A DNA stretch of 38,092 nucleotides from Lysobacterales bacterium (GTDB taxonomy: Bacteria; Pseudomonadota; Gammaproteobacteria; Xanthomonadales; SZUA-36): positions 1-38,092 of the forward strand of contig JABAAB010000036.1 of assembly GCA_014238945.1 (NCBI GenBank), written 5' to 3'. The translations under genes were made by a program, and so were the position numbers. Of this stretch, positions 1-10,200 are shown in pieces. Each line of letters starts with the position of its first letter. Positions within the stretch are counted from its first letter, which is position 1. Below the pieces are notes generated by a model. The model saw only the letters and a list, made by a program, of their open reading frames with translations. It was not told the origin of the DNA and ran no database searches.

Positions 1-50
1 AACGGGATCGAATGGCCTTGAGATAAGCCTGGCGTTCAGTCTTGCCCATA
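1..50 (-). CDS. Transposase / integrase-catalytic-domain protein, N-terminus only (cut by window edge)
   Basis: Only the first 16 codons are inside the window, read leftward from an ATG at 50-48; the peptide begins MGKTERQAYLKAIRSR. From memory this start matches a family of DDE (integrase catalytic core) transposases whose N-termini have the form M-x-K-[ST]-E-R-x-x-Y-L-x-A-I-R. That is recollection of a family pattern, not a search result. The repeats just upstream of the start (69-138) fit an insertion-sequence end. The rest of the gene, including any DDE residues, lies outside the window, so it cannot be judged intact or broken. Confidence 0.5.
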
Positions 51-68
51 TTACAGTCCTCAAATTTC

Positions 69-138
69 GGTTACTTGTAATATGAGTCAACGATACTGCG
101 TTACTTCTCCGTAGGGTTACATTAAATATGAGTCAATG
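69..138. repeat. Pair of imperfect 24-bp direct repeats (69-92 and 115-138)
   Basis: Both copies start GGTTAC and share an identical TATGAGTCAA block; 20 of 24 positions match by eye. They lie in the same orientation with 22 bp between them. On the minus strand the shared core reads TTGACTCATA, which could double as a -35-like element for the transposase at 50-1. Interpretation as transposase-binding sites is inference. Confidence 0.6.
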
Positions 139-233
139 CGCTCTTGTCGTGAATCACAGTAAACAATGATAATCCCGCCTATACTAGAGTAGTGTGAATT
201 TGCTGTTGATCGGGACCATCCACACACCGGCAC

Positions 234-251
234 TCTTTAAATATTTAAAGA
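234..251. promoter_or_regulatory. Perfect 18-bp palindrome, candidate operator
   Basis: The sequence TCTTTAAATATTTAAAGA equals its own reverse complement. It lies about 105 bp before the ATG of the CNMP-domain histidine kinase. An AT-rich perfect dyad of this length upstream of a signalling gene is a reasonable binding site for a dimeric regulator. It could also be a chance AT-rich dyad or part of a promoter. No second copy was noticed elsewhere in the window. Confidence 0.4.
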
Positions 252-355
252 ATGAGAAACGAAGTCTGCTGCTGGCAATTAAAATGATGTTCTGGAATCA
301 CGACAATTTTTGAAGATACGGAAAAGGGTGCTTCAATTCAAATATTGATTTTCTC

Positions 356-1549
356 ATGGATCAAAATCTCGAAACAAAAATCCGGATGCTCAGAAGTCTG
401 AGCGTATTTGCAGATACAGATGAGCAGTCTCTGGACCGGATGGCTACGGTTCTGAAGGAGGTTGAACTCGCCGATGGAGAGTTGCTGTTTCAGATAGGAG
501 ACGCCGGTGATTCCCTGTACATCATCCGTCACGGCAAAATTAAAATTCATGATGGGAATTATGTTTTCACCGTCCTCGGGGCCGGTGAAATATTTGGTGA
601 GTATGCACTGATTGACGACAAGGAGCGCTCGGCTTCAGCGACCAGTGAAGGACCCTCCCTGCTCTATCGCCTGACAAGGAAGGATTTTTATGAATATGCC
701 AATCGATATGGATCGATAAAGGACGGAGTACTTCGATTGCTTATTGGCAGACTCAGGGATTGCCATGTATTGGAAGAGCAACTGACTCAAAAAAACAAGG
801 AAATTTCCAGGCAAAGGGACAAGATCGAAAATCAACGCGACGAGATAAAAGCCCAAAAAGACATGAAGGACAAGTTGTTCTCCATCATTTCACATGATCT
901 CAGGGGGCCTGTCAGTTCGTTGGGCGGTCTGTGCGGCATCATGAATATGTTTGTCGAGGAAGAACTGTTTGATGATCTGCTTGAAATGATTGAGGAGGTG
1001 GACCAGGAGGTTGGTCAATTGTCAGGACTGATGGATAACCTGCTCAATTATGCCTCGCAGGAATTAACCCAGATACCTTACAACCCGGAAATGGTCAGAC
1101 TTTCTGAAATAGTCCGGTACTTGATCCAGACCATGCATCTGAGTGCCAAATCGAAACAGATTGAACTCAGTTCGCAGGTGGAAGACTCACTTGAAATTTG
1201 GGCAGATCGTAACTCAACCGATATCATATTGCGCAACCTGGTTGGGAATGCGCTGAAGTTCACACCGGAAGGGGGTTCCATAACCGTGTCAGCCTCGGCA
1301 AACAATGACCGCGTGAACATCAACGTGGCGGACTCGGGCATTGGTATGTCCGATGAGAAAGTGGGAAGCCTGTTTAAACTCAACGCCAAAAGCACCTATG
1401 GCACCAAGGGTGAAAAAGGTATCGGACTGGGTCTGCAACTTGTATCTGAGTTCACCAGGCTCAACCAGGGGACAATCAGCCTGGTGAGCAAGGAGGGTAT
1501 GGGTACAACCTTTACGATAAACCTGCCAGCCAAACCAGCTCAGACCTGA
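356..1549 (+). CDS. Cyclic nucleotide-binding-domain histidine kinase
   Basis: This 397-residue protein has no membrane segment and should be a cytoplasmic sensor kinase. Residues about 12-130 form a Crp/cNMP-type beta-barrel (G-D-x-x-D-S-L-Y-I-I-R-x-G at 48-60, then G-E-I-F-G-E-Y-A-L at 77-85). A charged coiled-coil linker rich in Q, K and R covers about 138-172. The HisKA phospho-acceptor is His180 in SHDLRGPVSSL. An HATPase_c domain follows with an N box (NLVGNALKFTP), a G1 box (DSGIGM) and a G2 box (GEKGIGLGL). The barrel may bind cyclic nucleotide or another ligand; I cannot tell which. No response regulator is adjacent, so the partner is unknown. The ribosome site before 356 is weak, and Met11 is an alternative start. 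The right neighbour, secF, is convergent. Confidence 0.9.
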   Translation: MDQNLETKIRMLRSLSVFADTDEQSLDRMATVLKEVELADGELLFQIGDAGDSLYIIRHGKIKIHDGNYVFTVLGAGEIFGEYALIDDKERSASATSEGPSLLYRLTRKDFYEYANRYGSIKDGVLRLLIGRLRDCHVLEEQLTQKNKEISRQRDKIENQRDEIKAQKDMKDKLFSIISHDLRGPVSSLGGLCGIMNMFVEEELFDDLLEMIEEVDQEVGQLSGLMDNLLNYASQELTQIPYNPEMVRLSEIVRYLIQTMHLSAKSKQIELSSQVEDSLEIWADRNSTDIILRNLVGNALKFTPEGGSITVSASANNDRVNINVADSGIGMSDEKVGSLFKLNAKSTYGTKGEKGIGLGLQLVSEFTRLNQGTISLVSKEGMGTTFTINLPAKPAQT

Positions 1550-1607
1550 ACTGGTTTGTGATCTACGTCAACCTGTGTGCCATAGGCCAGACCTGATCAA
1601 GGTCTGG
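1531..1607. terminator. Two hairpins between convergent kinase and secF genes, possible bidirectional terminator
   Basis: CAAACCAG (1531-1538) pairs with CTGGTTTG (1551-1558) across the kinase stop codon. CCAGACCT (1587-1594) pairs with AGGTCTGG (1600-1607) across the secF stop codon, with a 5-nt loop. Both stems have 8 bp. Neither is followed by a clear T-run, so they may stabilise mRNA 3' ends rather than act as classical intrinsic terminators. Confidence 0.4.
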
Positions 1608-2535
1608 ATTCAAGGGTGGCTCCCTCTTTCTCCACTTCCATCAGGTCAATTTTACTGACACCCAGTAACAACAACATGGTGCTGGCAACATATATGGAAG
1701 AGTAAGTACCAATCACCACACCGGTGATCAGGGTAAATGCAAATCCATGAATGATTTCGCCACCGAAAAAGAACAGTGCCAGCAATACCATCAACGTGGT
1801 CGTGGAAGTCATGACGGTGCGTGATAGGGTCTCATTGATCGAGGTGTTGACCACCTCAATCGGCTGACGCTTGCGATAACGTGGAAAATTTTCACGTATC
1901 CGGTCGAACAATACTATGGTGTCATTGAGGGAGTAACCGACCACTGCGAGTATCGCTGCGACCACAGTCAGGTCGAATTCGATCTGGGCCAGTGACAAAA
2001 CACCGAGACTGATCATCACGTCGTGAAATAAAGCAGCGACAGCCCCTACTGAAAAACGCCACTGAAAACGGAACATGACATACAGAAAGACACCGATCAT
2101 CGCGTAAATCACGGCGAGTATGCCCTGGTTTGTCAGTTCGTCACCCACCTGTGGTCCGACAAACTCGACTCTTCGCATCTCGATTTCACCATCCACCCCT
2201 TCACTCAGTGCGGCCAGTACACGGGTGGACAACTCCGCACTGCTCTCACTGGCTTCAGATGGGGGAATACGTACCACGATATCGGTTGCCGCACCAAAGG
2301 TCTGAACCACGGAGTTGAAACCAGCGGCCTCCAGGTTGTTCCGTACTTCGACTATTTCGGGTGCAACGGGGTAGCCCACCTCGATCAATGTACCACCGGT
2401 AAAATCGAGTCCGAAGTTCAATCCACGCACGGCGAGAGAGGTAATGGATGAGATGAGCATAACCGATGAAATGATCAGCGCCATCCGGCGCCGGCTCATG
2501 AAATCGAAATTGGTTTTACCACTTAAAAATTTCAT
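1597..2535 (-). CDS. secF: Protein translocase subunit SecF
   Basis: SecF forms the SecDF-YajC accessory complex with SecD, which uses the proton gradient to pull exported proteins across the inner membrane. The 312-residue product shows the family features: TM1 at about 18-36, the motif GLDFTGGTLIEV at 42-53, a periplasmic region to about 135, and five further membrane segments. The conserved TM4 region GYSLNDTIVLFDRIREN is at 200-216. Length is normal for the family. It starts 9 bp after the secD stop and is the last gene of a long minus-strand block. A hairpin overlaps its stop codon. Confidence 0.97.
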   Translation of the reverse strand: MKFLSGKTNFDFMSRRRMALIISSVMLISSITSLAVRGLNFGLDFTGGTLIEVGYPVAPEIVEVRNNLEAAGFNSVVQTFGAATDIVVRIPPSEASESSAELSTRVLAALSEGVDGEIEMRRVEFVGPQVGDELTNQGILAVIYAMIGVFLYVMFRFQWRFSVGAVAALFHDVMISLGVLSLAQIEFDLTVVAAILAVVGYSLNDTIVLFDRIRENFPRYRKRQPIEVVNTSINETLSRTVMTSTTTLMVLLALFFFGGEIIHGFAFTLITGVVIGTYSSIYVASTMLLLLGVSKIDLMEVEKEGATLESRP

Positions 2536-2544
2536 GTCAGTTCC

Positions 2545-4377
2545 TCAAATTGCCAACCTGCGAACACGTTTCTGACCACCGTAAATAAGATTTACGACGG
2601 CCCGTGTTCCCATGATCGCAGTGAACATCGACGTCACGATACCCAGTGACAGCGTGACGGCGAAACCTTTGATCGGACCTGTTCCGAAAAGGAACAGAAC
2701 GAAGGCAGCAATCAGGGTCGTGATGTTGGCATCTGCAATGGTTGAAAAGGCCTTTTCGTAGCCTGCACGAATACTGGCCTGAGGTGTATTACCATTGCGC
2801 TGCTCTTCCCGGATTCGTTCAAATATCAAAACGTTTGCATCAACCGCCATACCTATGGTCAGGACGATACCTGCAATACCCGGCATGGTCAGTGTCGCAC
2901 CCAGCATCGACAACAAAGACACCAGCAGAACCAGGTTGGCAAACAATGCCAGATTTGCCACCAGGCCGAAGACCCGGTAATAAATGGCCATAAACACAAG
3001 CACCAACACAAAACCGATGGTCACCGACTTGAAACCCTGTGCCACGTTATCTGCACCCAGGCTTGGACCAACGGTACGTTCTTCAACTATTTCCATAGGG
3101 GCCGCCAGGGCTCCGGCCCTGAGCAACAGGGACAACTGAGATGCTTCCTGTATGGAAGCCAGGCCCGTGGTCTGGAATCGTTTGCCAAAGGGTTCGCGAA
3201 CCACGGCAACACTGATCACGTCTTCAATTTTGCTGCCACCCGGTTTTTGCTCGATGTAGACCACGGCCATGCGGTTACCCACATTGTCACGGGTGAAATC
3301 GAGCATACGCTTGGCACCCACGCCGTCAAGGGTCACACTGACTGAAGGCTGTCCGGTCTGCTGGTCGAACGATGCGGATGCACCGATCAGTTGGTCACCC
3401 GATACGATCAGACGCTTTTTAAGCAGCACCGGTGTTCCATTGTTATCGGTGTATAGACGGGATTCCGGAGGAATACGACCGGTCTGTGAAGCCGTAAATG
3501 CATCGTTGTTTTCGTCAACGGCGCGGTATTCCAGTGTCGCCGTAGCACCGATGATCTTCTTGGCCGCGACAGTATCCTGGACACCAGGCAGTTGTACGAC
3601 CACGCGGTCCGCACCCTGTTGCTGAATTACCGGCTCGGCAACACCTAGTTCGTTTACCCTGTTACGCAGGGTGGTGATGTTCTGTTTCAGAGCGGTTTGC
3701 TGTAGTGCAATCAACTGCTGGTCCTGAACCGTGGCTGAAATCCCGAATGTTTCGCCGACCGCAAGTTCCTTGATGTTCAATCCCTGTAAACTCTGATCGG
3801 TACGCAGGATGTTCATGGTCCGATCACGATCTTCCGAGGTACGCAACATTGCCAGCAGACCGGACCCTTCACGTCTTACGGAAACATATCGTATTCCCTC
3901 GGTGCGTAACGCGGCTCTGATATCATCGACAAATCGGTCAAGCTGTTGCCCACGAGCGGTGTCCATATCCACCTGCATCAGGAAATGTACCCCTCCTTGC
4001 AGGTCCAGACCCAGGGTCATGGGTTTACCACCGATTGCACGCAGACCTTCAGGGGTTGCATGTGCGAGGTTTAAGGCAACTATATACTGGTCACCCAGTG
4101 ATTCACGCAAAACACCCGCGGCCTTGAGTTGATCTTCGGTATTGTCAAATCGATACAGCAGGTGGTTGCCCTGTTGCTCCGAAGCCCCAAAACCGATTTG
4201 TTCAACCACCAGGGCGTCTTCAATATTGGATGAAAGTTCAACCGGCAAGGCAAAACCACGGGAGGACGTCACCTGGATTGCCGGGTCTTCACCATAGATG
4301 TTGGGCAGGGCGTAAACCGCACCAATAACCAGGACAAAAATGATCAGCAGGTACTTCCAGACAGGATACTGGTTCAT
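2545..4377 (-). CDS. secD: Protein translocase subunit SecD
   Basis: SecD is the larger partner of SecF in the proton-driven export accessory complex of the inner membrane. The 610-residue protein begins with a membrane segment (about 8-26). A large periplasmic domain follows, with LGLDLQGGVHFLMQVD near 122-137 and the conserved block RNRVNELGVAEPVIQQQG. The C-terminal third holds about five membrane segments with the signature GMAVDANVLIFERIREE. Length matches gammaproteobacterial SecD. It sits 37 bp after yajC and 9 bp before secF, a typical yajC-secD-secF operon. Confidence 0.97.
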   Translation of the reverse strand: MNQYPVWKYLLIIFVLVIGAVYALPNIYGEDPAIQVTSSRGFALPVELSSNIEDALVVEQIGFGASEQQGNHLLYRFDNTEDQLKAAGVLRESLGDQYIVALNLAHATPEGLRAIGGKPMTLGLDLQGGVHFLMQVDMDTARGQQLDRFVDDIRAALRTEGIRYVSVRREGSGLLAMLRTSEDRDRTMNILRTDQSLQGLNIKELAVGETFGISATVQDQQLIALQQTALKQNITTLRNRVNELGVAEPVIQQQGADRVVVQLPGVQDTVAAKKIIGATATLEYRAVDENNDAFTASQTGRIPPESRLYTDNNGTPVLLKKRLIVSGDQLIGASASFDQQTGQPSVSVTLDGVGAKRMLDFTRDNVGNRMAVVYIEQKPGGSKIEDVISVAVVREPFGKRFQTTGLASIQEASQLSLLLRAGALAAPMEIVEERTVGPSLGADNVAQGFKSVTIGFVLVLVFMAIYYRVFGLVANLALFANLVLLVSLLSMLGATLTMPGIAGIVLTIGMAVDANVLIFERIREEQRNGNTPQASIRAGYEKAFSTIADANITTLIAAFVLFLFGTGPIKGFAVTLSLGIVTSMFTAIMGTRAVVNLIYGGQKRVRRLAI

Positions 4378-4414
4378 AAATCAGTCTCGATAAATGGATT
4401 GGGGGAATAGGAAA

Positions 4415-4738
4415 TCAAGCTGACTTGATCGTGCCTTTTGGCATCACATTGGCGACTGCTTGGCGTTGAACTTTGACCTGCACGCTGTCTGCCAACTCCA
4501 GGGTCACAAAAGATTCGGATACATCGGTAATTCGGCCCAGCAAACCGCCATTGGTAATCACTTCATCACCTTTGGCGAGTTCCGACACCAACTGCCGGTG
4601 TTCTTTGGCACGTTTCATCTGAGGCCGGATTAACATGAAATAAAATACGGCGAATATGACAATAAGGGGTAAAAAACTCATCAGGCCACCCTGTGGGGCT
4701 GCGTCCTGGGCGTATGCGTTAGAAATGAAAAAGTCCAT
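4415..4738 (-). CDS. yajC: Sec translocon accessory protein YajC
   Basis: This 107-residue single-span membrane protein associates with SecDF. A hydrophobic segment lies at about 20-40 (LMSFLPLIVIFAVFYFMLIR), followed by RPQMKRAKEHRQL and a small cytoplasmic domain with GDEVITNGGLLGRI, the usual YajC signature. Length is normal. It is first of the yajC-secD-secF run. The 234 bp separating it from tgt are enough for its own promoter. Confidence 0.96.
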   Translation of the reverse strand: MDFFISNAYAQDAAPQGGLMSFLPLIVIFAVFYFMLIRPQMKRAKEHRQLVSELAKGDEVITNGGLLGRITDVSESFVTLELADSVQVKVQRQAVANVMPKGTIKSA

Positions 4739-4919
4739 ATTTGATCTCTTGGGTCATTTCGCGGGCAGATACCAATCTGGTATTTCCCGACGGATTTTTT
4801 TACCAGCGGTGTTTCAACCATTGGTTTATTAGTAATAAATTTCGTTAATAACCTAAGTGGGGCTACTGTTGCCGTTTTCAAACCCCGGGTTGAACTGATC
4901 GGTCACCAACCAACCGTCA

Positions 4920-4925
4920 ATTATA
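4920..4925 (-). promoter_or_regulatory. Candidate -10 box for yajC-secD-secF
   Basis: On the minus strand the hexamer is a perfect TATAAT, about 180 nt upstream of the yajC start in the only sizeable gap of this block. No good TTGACA-like hexamer lies 16-18 bp before it, so the promoter call rests on the -10 match and the location. Confidence 0.3.
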
Positions 4926-4972
4926 AGCCATGCGACATCTGAAAGTCGCCGATTTTCGTAACCATTGACACA

Positions 4973-6106
<1,134 letters not shown>

Positions 6107-6126
6107 CTATTTTGACACTGAACAGT

Positions 6127-7143
6127 TCAGGCAACCAGCATCGCATCGCCATAACTGAAAAACCGGTATCGTTGGGCAACCGCATGCCGATAGGCGGCCA
6201 ATGTGTTGTCTGTCCCGGCAAATGCACTGACCAGCATCAACAGCGTAGATTCCGGCAAATGAAAATTGGTCACCATTGCATCGACCACACGAAATTCATG
6301 GGGTGGATAAATAAATATCCGGCTGTCGCCCTGAAAAGGAGCGATCCGCCCCCGCTGCGCAGCTGTTTCCAGGCTCCGGACCGCTGTTGTACCAACGGCA
6401 ATCACGCGACCACCCTTCTCGCGTGTCTGCTCAATGGCTTCACAGGCTGATTTGGTCACATGCAGCCATTCGGCATGCATCTGGTGCTCTTCAATATTGT
6501 CTGCCCTGACAGGCTGAAACGTACCCGCGCCCACATGCAGGGTTATTTCCGTGGTCCGGATATCCGATTGGCTGAGTTGATCCAGCAGGCGCTGATCAAA
6601 ATGCAATCCGGCTGTCGGTGCCGCCACCGCCCCGGGCGTATTGGCAAATAGGGTCTGGTATCTTTGCCGGTCACTCTCGGTATCTTCACGGTTGATGTAC
6701 GGGGGCAGCGGGATATGACCGAGCCGGTCCAGCCATTGGGTCAGATCACCATCGAGTGCCTGTAATCGGAAAAATTCATCTTCCCGTCCCAGCACGCGCA
6801 ATTTGGACCCGTCTTCCAGAACCAGAATTCCGCCGGCCTTTGGTGATTTGCTGGCGCGTACTTGCGCCAGGCATTGTTGTTGGCTCAGCAATCGCTCCAG
6901 CAGAATTTCCACCTTTCCGCCACTCGTCTTGGTGGCATACAAACGGGCCGGGATCACCCGGGTGTTGTTGAACACCAGCAGATCGCCCGGGTTGATCAGG
7001 GAGGGCAAATCGCCGAATTGCCGGTCCAGCAGACTGCCTGTATGCCGGTCGAGACAAAGCAGGCGGCTGGCGCTGCGTTGTGTCAGTGGTGACTGCGCGA
7101 TCAGTTCGGTGGGTAATTCATATTGGAACCGTGTTCGTTTCAT
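6127..7143 (-). CDS. queA: S-adenosylmethionine:tRNA ribosyltransferase-isomerase
   Basis: QueA transfers and isomerises the ribosyl group of S-adenosylmethionine onto preQ1-34 tRNA to give epoxyqueuosine. The frame is open upstream to 7206, but family members begin M-x-x-x-x-F-x-Y-x-L-P, so the ATG at 7143 ([11 protein letters not shown]) is chosen, giving 338 residues. Diagnostic stretches include [49 protein letters not shown] and [23 protein letters not shown]. The gene is complete and followed by tgt. The large protease gene ends 89 bp upstream of the chosen start. Confidence 0.95.
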   Translation of the reverse strand: MKRTRFQYELPTELIAQSPLTQRSASRLLCLDRHTGSLLDRQFGDLPSLINPGDLLVFNNTRVIPARLYATKTSGGKVEILLERLLSQQQCLAQVRASKSPKAGGILVLEDGSKLRVLGREDEFFRLQALDGDLTQWLDRLGHIPLPPYINREDTESDRQRYQTLFANTPGAVAAPTAGLHFDQRLLDQLSQSDIRTTEITLHVGAGTFQPVRADNIEEHQMHAEWLHVTKSACEAIEQTREKGGRVIAVGTTAVRSLETAAQRGRIAPFQGDSRIFIYPPHEFRVVDAMVTNFHLPESTLLMLVSAFAGTDNTLAAYRHAVAQRYRFFSYGDAMLVA

Positions 7144-7231
7144 TGAATTCCCGGTGGAAGATTCAGAAGCTGCCGCCCGCTTCCATCGGGCGGCAGTGTT
7201 GTTCAAGGACCGGGAAACCAGGCAGGTTTCA

Positions 7232-10200
7232 TCATTGGCAAATCAATGGCACGGTCAGTTTACCTGCGTCATCGGTGCGATCAATTGTTCCGCTCACAGG
7301 CGCAACAAATGAATAGTCCAGGGTCCAGGTCAGGTTGTCCTCATCGGCAAAGTCACGAGTGAATTCACCCACCGTTTCAATGACAATCGGACTTACTGCG
7401 CAGACTGCACAATAACCGCTGAACTGCAGCAGCGGAACCACGCGACCAGTCGGCGACTGGTTGGCATCATCCGCACCAATCAACCAGGCAGAGGTCCCTT
7501 TATCATTATAAATATAATGTACAAAAGCCTGTGAAGCCTTGTTGACCAATACACTGGCACCACCCACACCGATGGCAAGTCGTGACCAGATACCGCTATA
7601 GCTCTGTTCCACGTTGTCAATGGTTGGACATTCCAGCGGTGTGCTCGGGAACATACGATCACTGCCCTCATCCCCGTACAGTACAAATGAAAATATCGAA
7701 TCCTCCATTGCCAGCGTGGTGACCGAAACATAACCAACGGGCGCTGCCTGCTGAAGGAGGCCGTCGTTGGTAAAACGCAACAGTTCCGCCACCCAGACAT
7801 TACCATCAGGTTCCGGTGCCGACGCAAGATACCAGACCGGACTGCCAAGCTCGTCATAGGTGTACCACAACAAGGCCCGGTACCCACCGGTGGACGCGTA
7901 GTCGTAACCCTGACGCAGATTCAGTCTGGACGAAGGTTGCCACAAACCTCCATGTAACGGGATGGGGTCACCAGAGGACGTAATGTCTGCTGTGACTGTG
8001 ACCGCAGCATGGAAACCACGGTTGTTGATCAACACGGCATACCACCGGCCCGGTACCAGGTCATTACCATCAACCGTTACTGTTGGGCCGTTGCCATTGG
8101 AACCGCTTGCAGAGGCAATGGGGCTGCCACTCATGTCGGGCGCAGCGGCAAAGGGCGCGCCATCAAAGGCGCCGTCGAAATCTTCACGGTAAAGATCAAC
8201 CTGAAGGTTTTCGCTTTCCTCCGCATCGCCGCCGGTCACGGTGACCGTCAGTGAGTCAACACCCGGTGGTATATCAATATACGTGCGGTCATGGGAACCC
8301 CCGCCCCGAACAGTTACACCACGGGTAACACCGTTCATCAACACCAGTGTTTCGGGGTCTTCAACACCGGTCTTTGTAAACCTGACCGGGATGATACCGA
8401 TATTATTCTGGCTATCGCGTGTCGTACCAATGCCCACTGCACCGACCAGTTCGGTATCCGGGCGTGCAGCAACGTTATCCCAGGACAGGCGTACTGTGTG
8501 GCTGGCCCCTGCTTCAACAATACCGTCGCCGCTGGCGGACAGTTTGGAATTCGTCTGTTTACCAATCACGGCAGAGACCAGCGTAGCGTCATCGGGGTCA
8601 TTGGTTGCGGCCCAGTTTTGCACAATGATCCAGTATTCACCCGGTACCGGCGAGAAGAAATCGCACAGCTCCAGATCCTCGGGTGTTGTACTGGAACACA
8701 GCTCTTCACTGGCCTGTGCAACTCCATCCCCGTTGCTGTCGCGTCCAACAAACAAATCCAGGTCGGCCGCAGTAGACTGCAAGGTCTCAGTATGCAGCCA
8801 AAGCGTGTCTGTGGGCACAGTTTCCCATACCGTCATCAGACCCGCCGATCCATCGTAAACACTATCGTTGTTGGGATCTTGCGCAAGGCTTTCGGTGGTT
8901 TGGGTCGGTACCACCAGGCCACCGCTCTGGAAGGTCGCATCCGGCATGGCCGCCAGTCCATCAAGGGTGAATTCCTGCCATCCCGAAATTTCATCACTGC
9001 TGATCAACCACTCCTCGGGGAGATTGCCACCGGAGACAAACACCGTCACCGGAAACACCGCTTCGGGCAATCCGTTTGAACTCAGCACCACTTCACCATC
9101 TACCCAGGCGCCTACGGATGCGCCCGCCTGGGTCAGGTCGATTTCTATATCCAGTGTTCTGCTGGCGTTATTGGCCAGACTGAAATTGTTCGGTGTAATA
9201 GTGGCGGTGACCCCGGTGGTAAAATTCCGGGTGGTCGCGGTCCAGACCGCCCCGCCGGCAAGATCGGTTACCGTGCGCTCAAAGCTGCAACTGGCCTGGC
9301 AGTCGGAATTTACCAGCCCGGGCAGATTCAATGTTCCGGGATTCCCTCCCAGATCGGGATCGGCAGCCAGGAAGTTTGCCTCGGTCTCATCCAGGTACAG
9401 ACCGGCATTGACCGCCACGTCCAGCCGGGTCCTTCCACCACCGCGTTTAAGCACCGTGGCTTTGGAGCCATCGTGATCGATCATCAGTTCTGGTGTCGCA
9501 GTCATCACCAGTGCTGAGGCAATCATGGCAGGTGACCAGTCAGGGTGAACTGCCCTGATCAAAGCTGCGCCCCCCGTAACATGCGGTGAGGCCTGGGATG
9601 TCCCCCATTGCCACACAAATCCATTGCCCTCCGAGCCAGCGCCAAGAATCATATTACCCGGCGCAATCAGATCTGGTTTCATGGTGTCATGCACCGGAGG
9701 AAAATTGGGTCCACGTGAGCTGAAATCATTGAGCACATCTGCCGCCTCATCCACTAAATGAGTGGAATTTCCACTGATGGAGCCTTCGTGACCACTTCCG
9801 GTTTCCAGCCAGGTGCGCAGAACATCACCGTCGTTTTCGCCGATGTGTATCGCCGGCAGACAATGTTCATCCTCAGAGATGGATTCACCATCCAATTCTG
9901 TATTGGCGAGAACATAACCGGCTGCACCCGCCAGCATGACGTTCTTGCCCTTCTCAATACGGCCATAGTCCCCCCGGTCACAGACTACGATCTGGCCATT
10001 GAAGGTGTTGGGTGCAAATGGATTGGTCACCCCGGTATTGGCGGCGCAAGTGGTACCAAGCTGGGGTTCGCCTGTGCCACAAAGTGCGTTGCCAAAATCC
10101 CTGGCGTGGACAATTGGGGTAATTCCGATCCCTCCGGTCAAACCGACCCCGACCAGGACATCGGGTGGCGTCGTATCCCCACCGCTGAGGTCTTCCAGCA

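Larger units (their letters stand above)
1..138. mobile_element. End of an insertion sequence (partial, inferred)
   Basis: The stretch combines a probable transposase start (50-1, minus strand) with two imperfect direct copies of a 24-bp unit upstream of it. On the minus strand each copy contains TTGACTCATATT followed by a GTAAC block. Repeated transposase-binding sites next to a transposase start are typical of insertion-sequence ends. The outer boundary at about 138 is set only by where the second repeat stops; no target-site duplication could be looked for because the other end is outside the window. Confidence 0.4.
51..355. other. Intergenic region between the insertion-sequence start and the histidine kinase
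   Basis: No convincing coding frame lies here. The left half holds the 24-bp repeat pair. The right half holds a TATACT hexamer at 180-185 without a good -35 partner, and a perfect 18-bp palindrome at 234-251. Promoter elements for the plus-strand kinase at 356 presumably lie between about 140 and 350, but none matches consensus well. Confidence 0.5.

Noticed and set aside
4681-4881. 66-codon minus-strand frame upstream of yajC
   Set aside because: It overlaps the yajC start in another frame, has no ribosome site or recognisable features, and sits where the promoter is expected.
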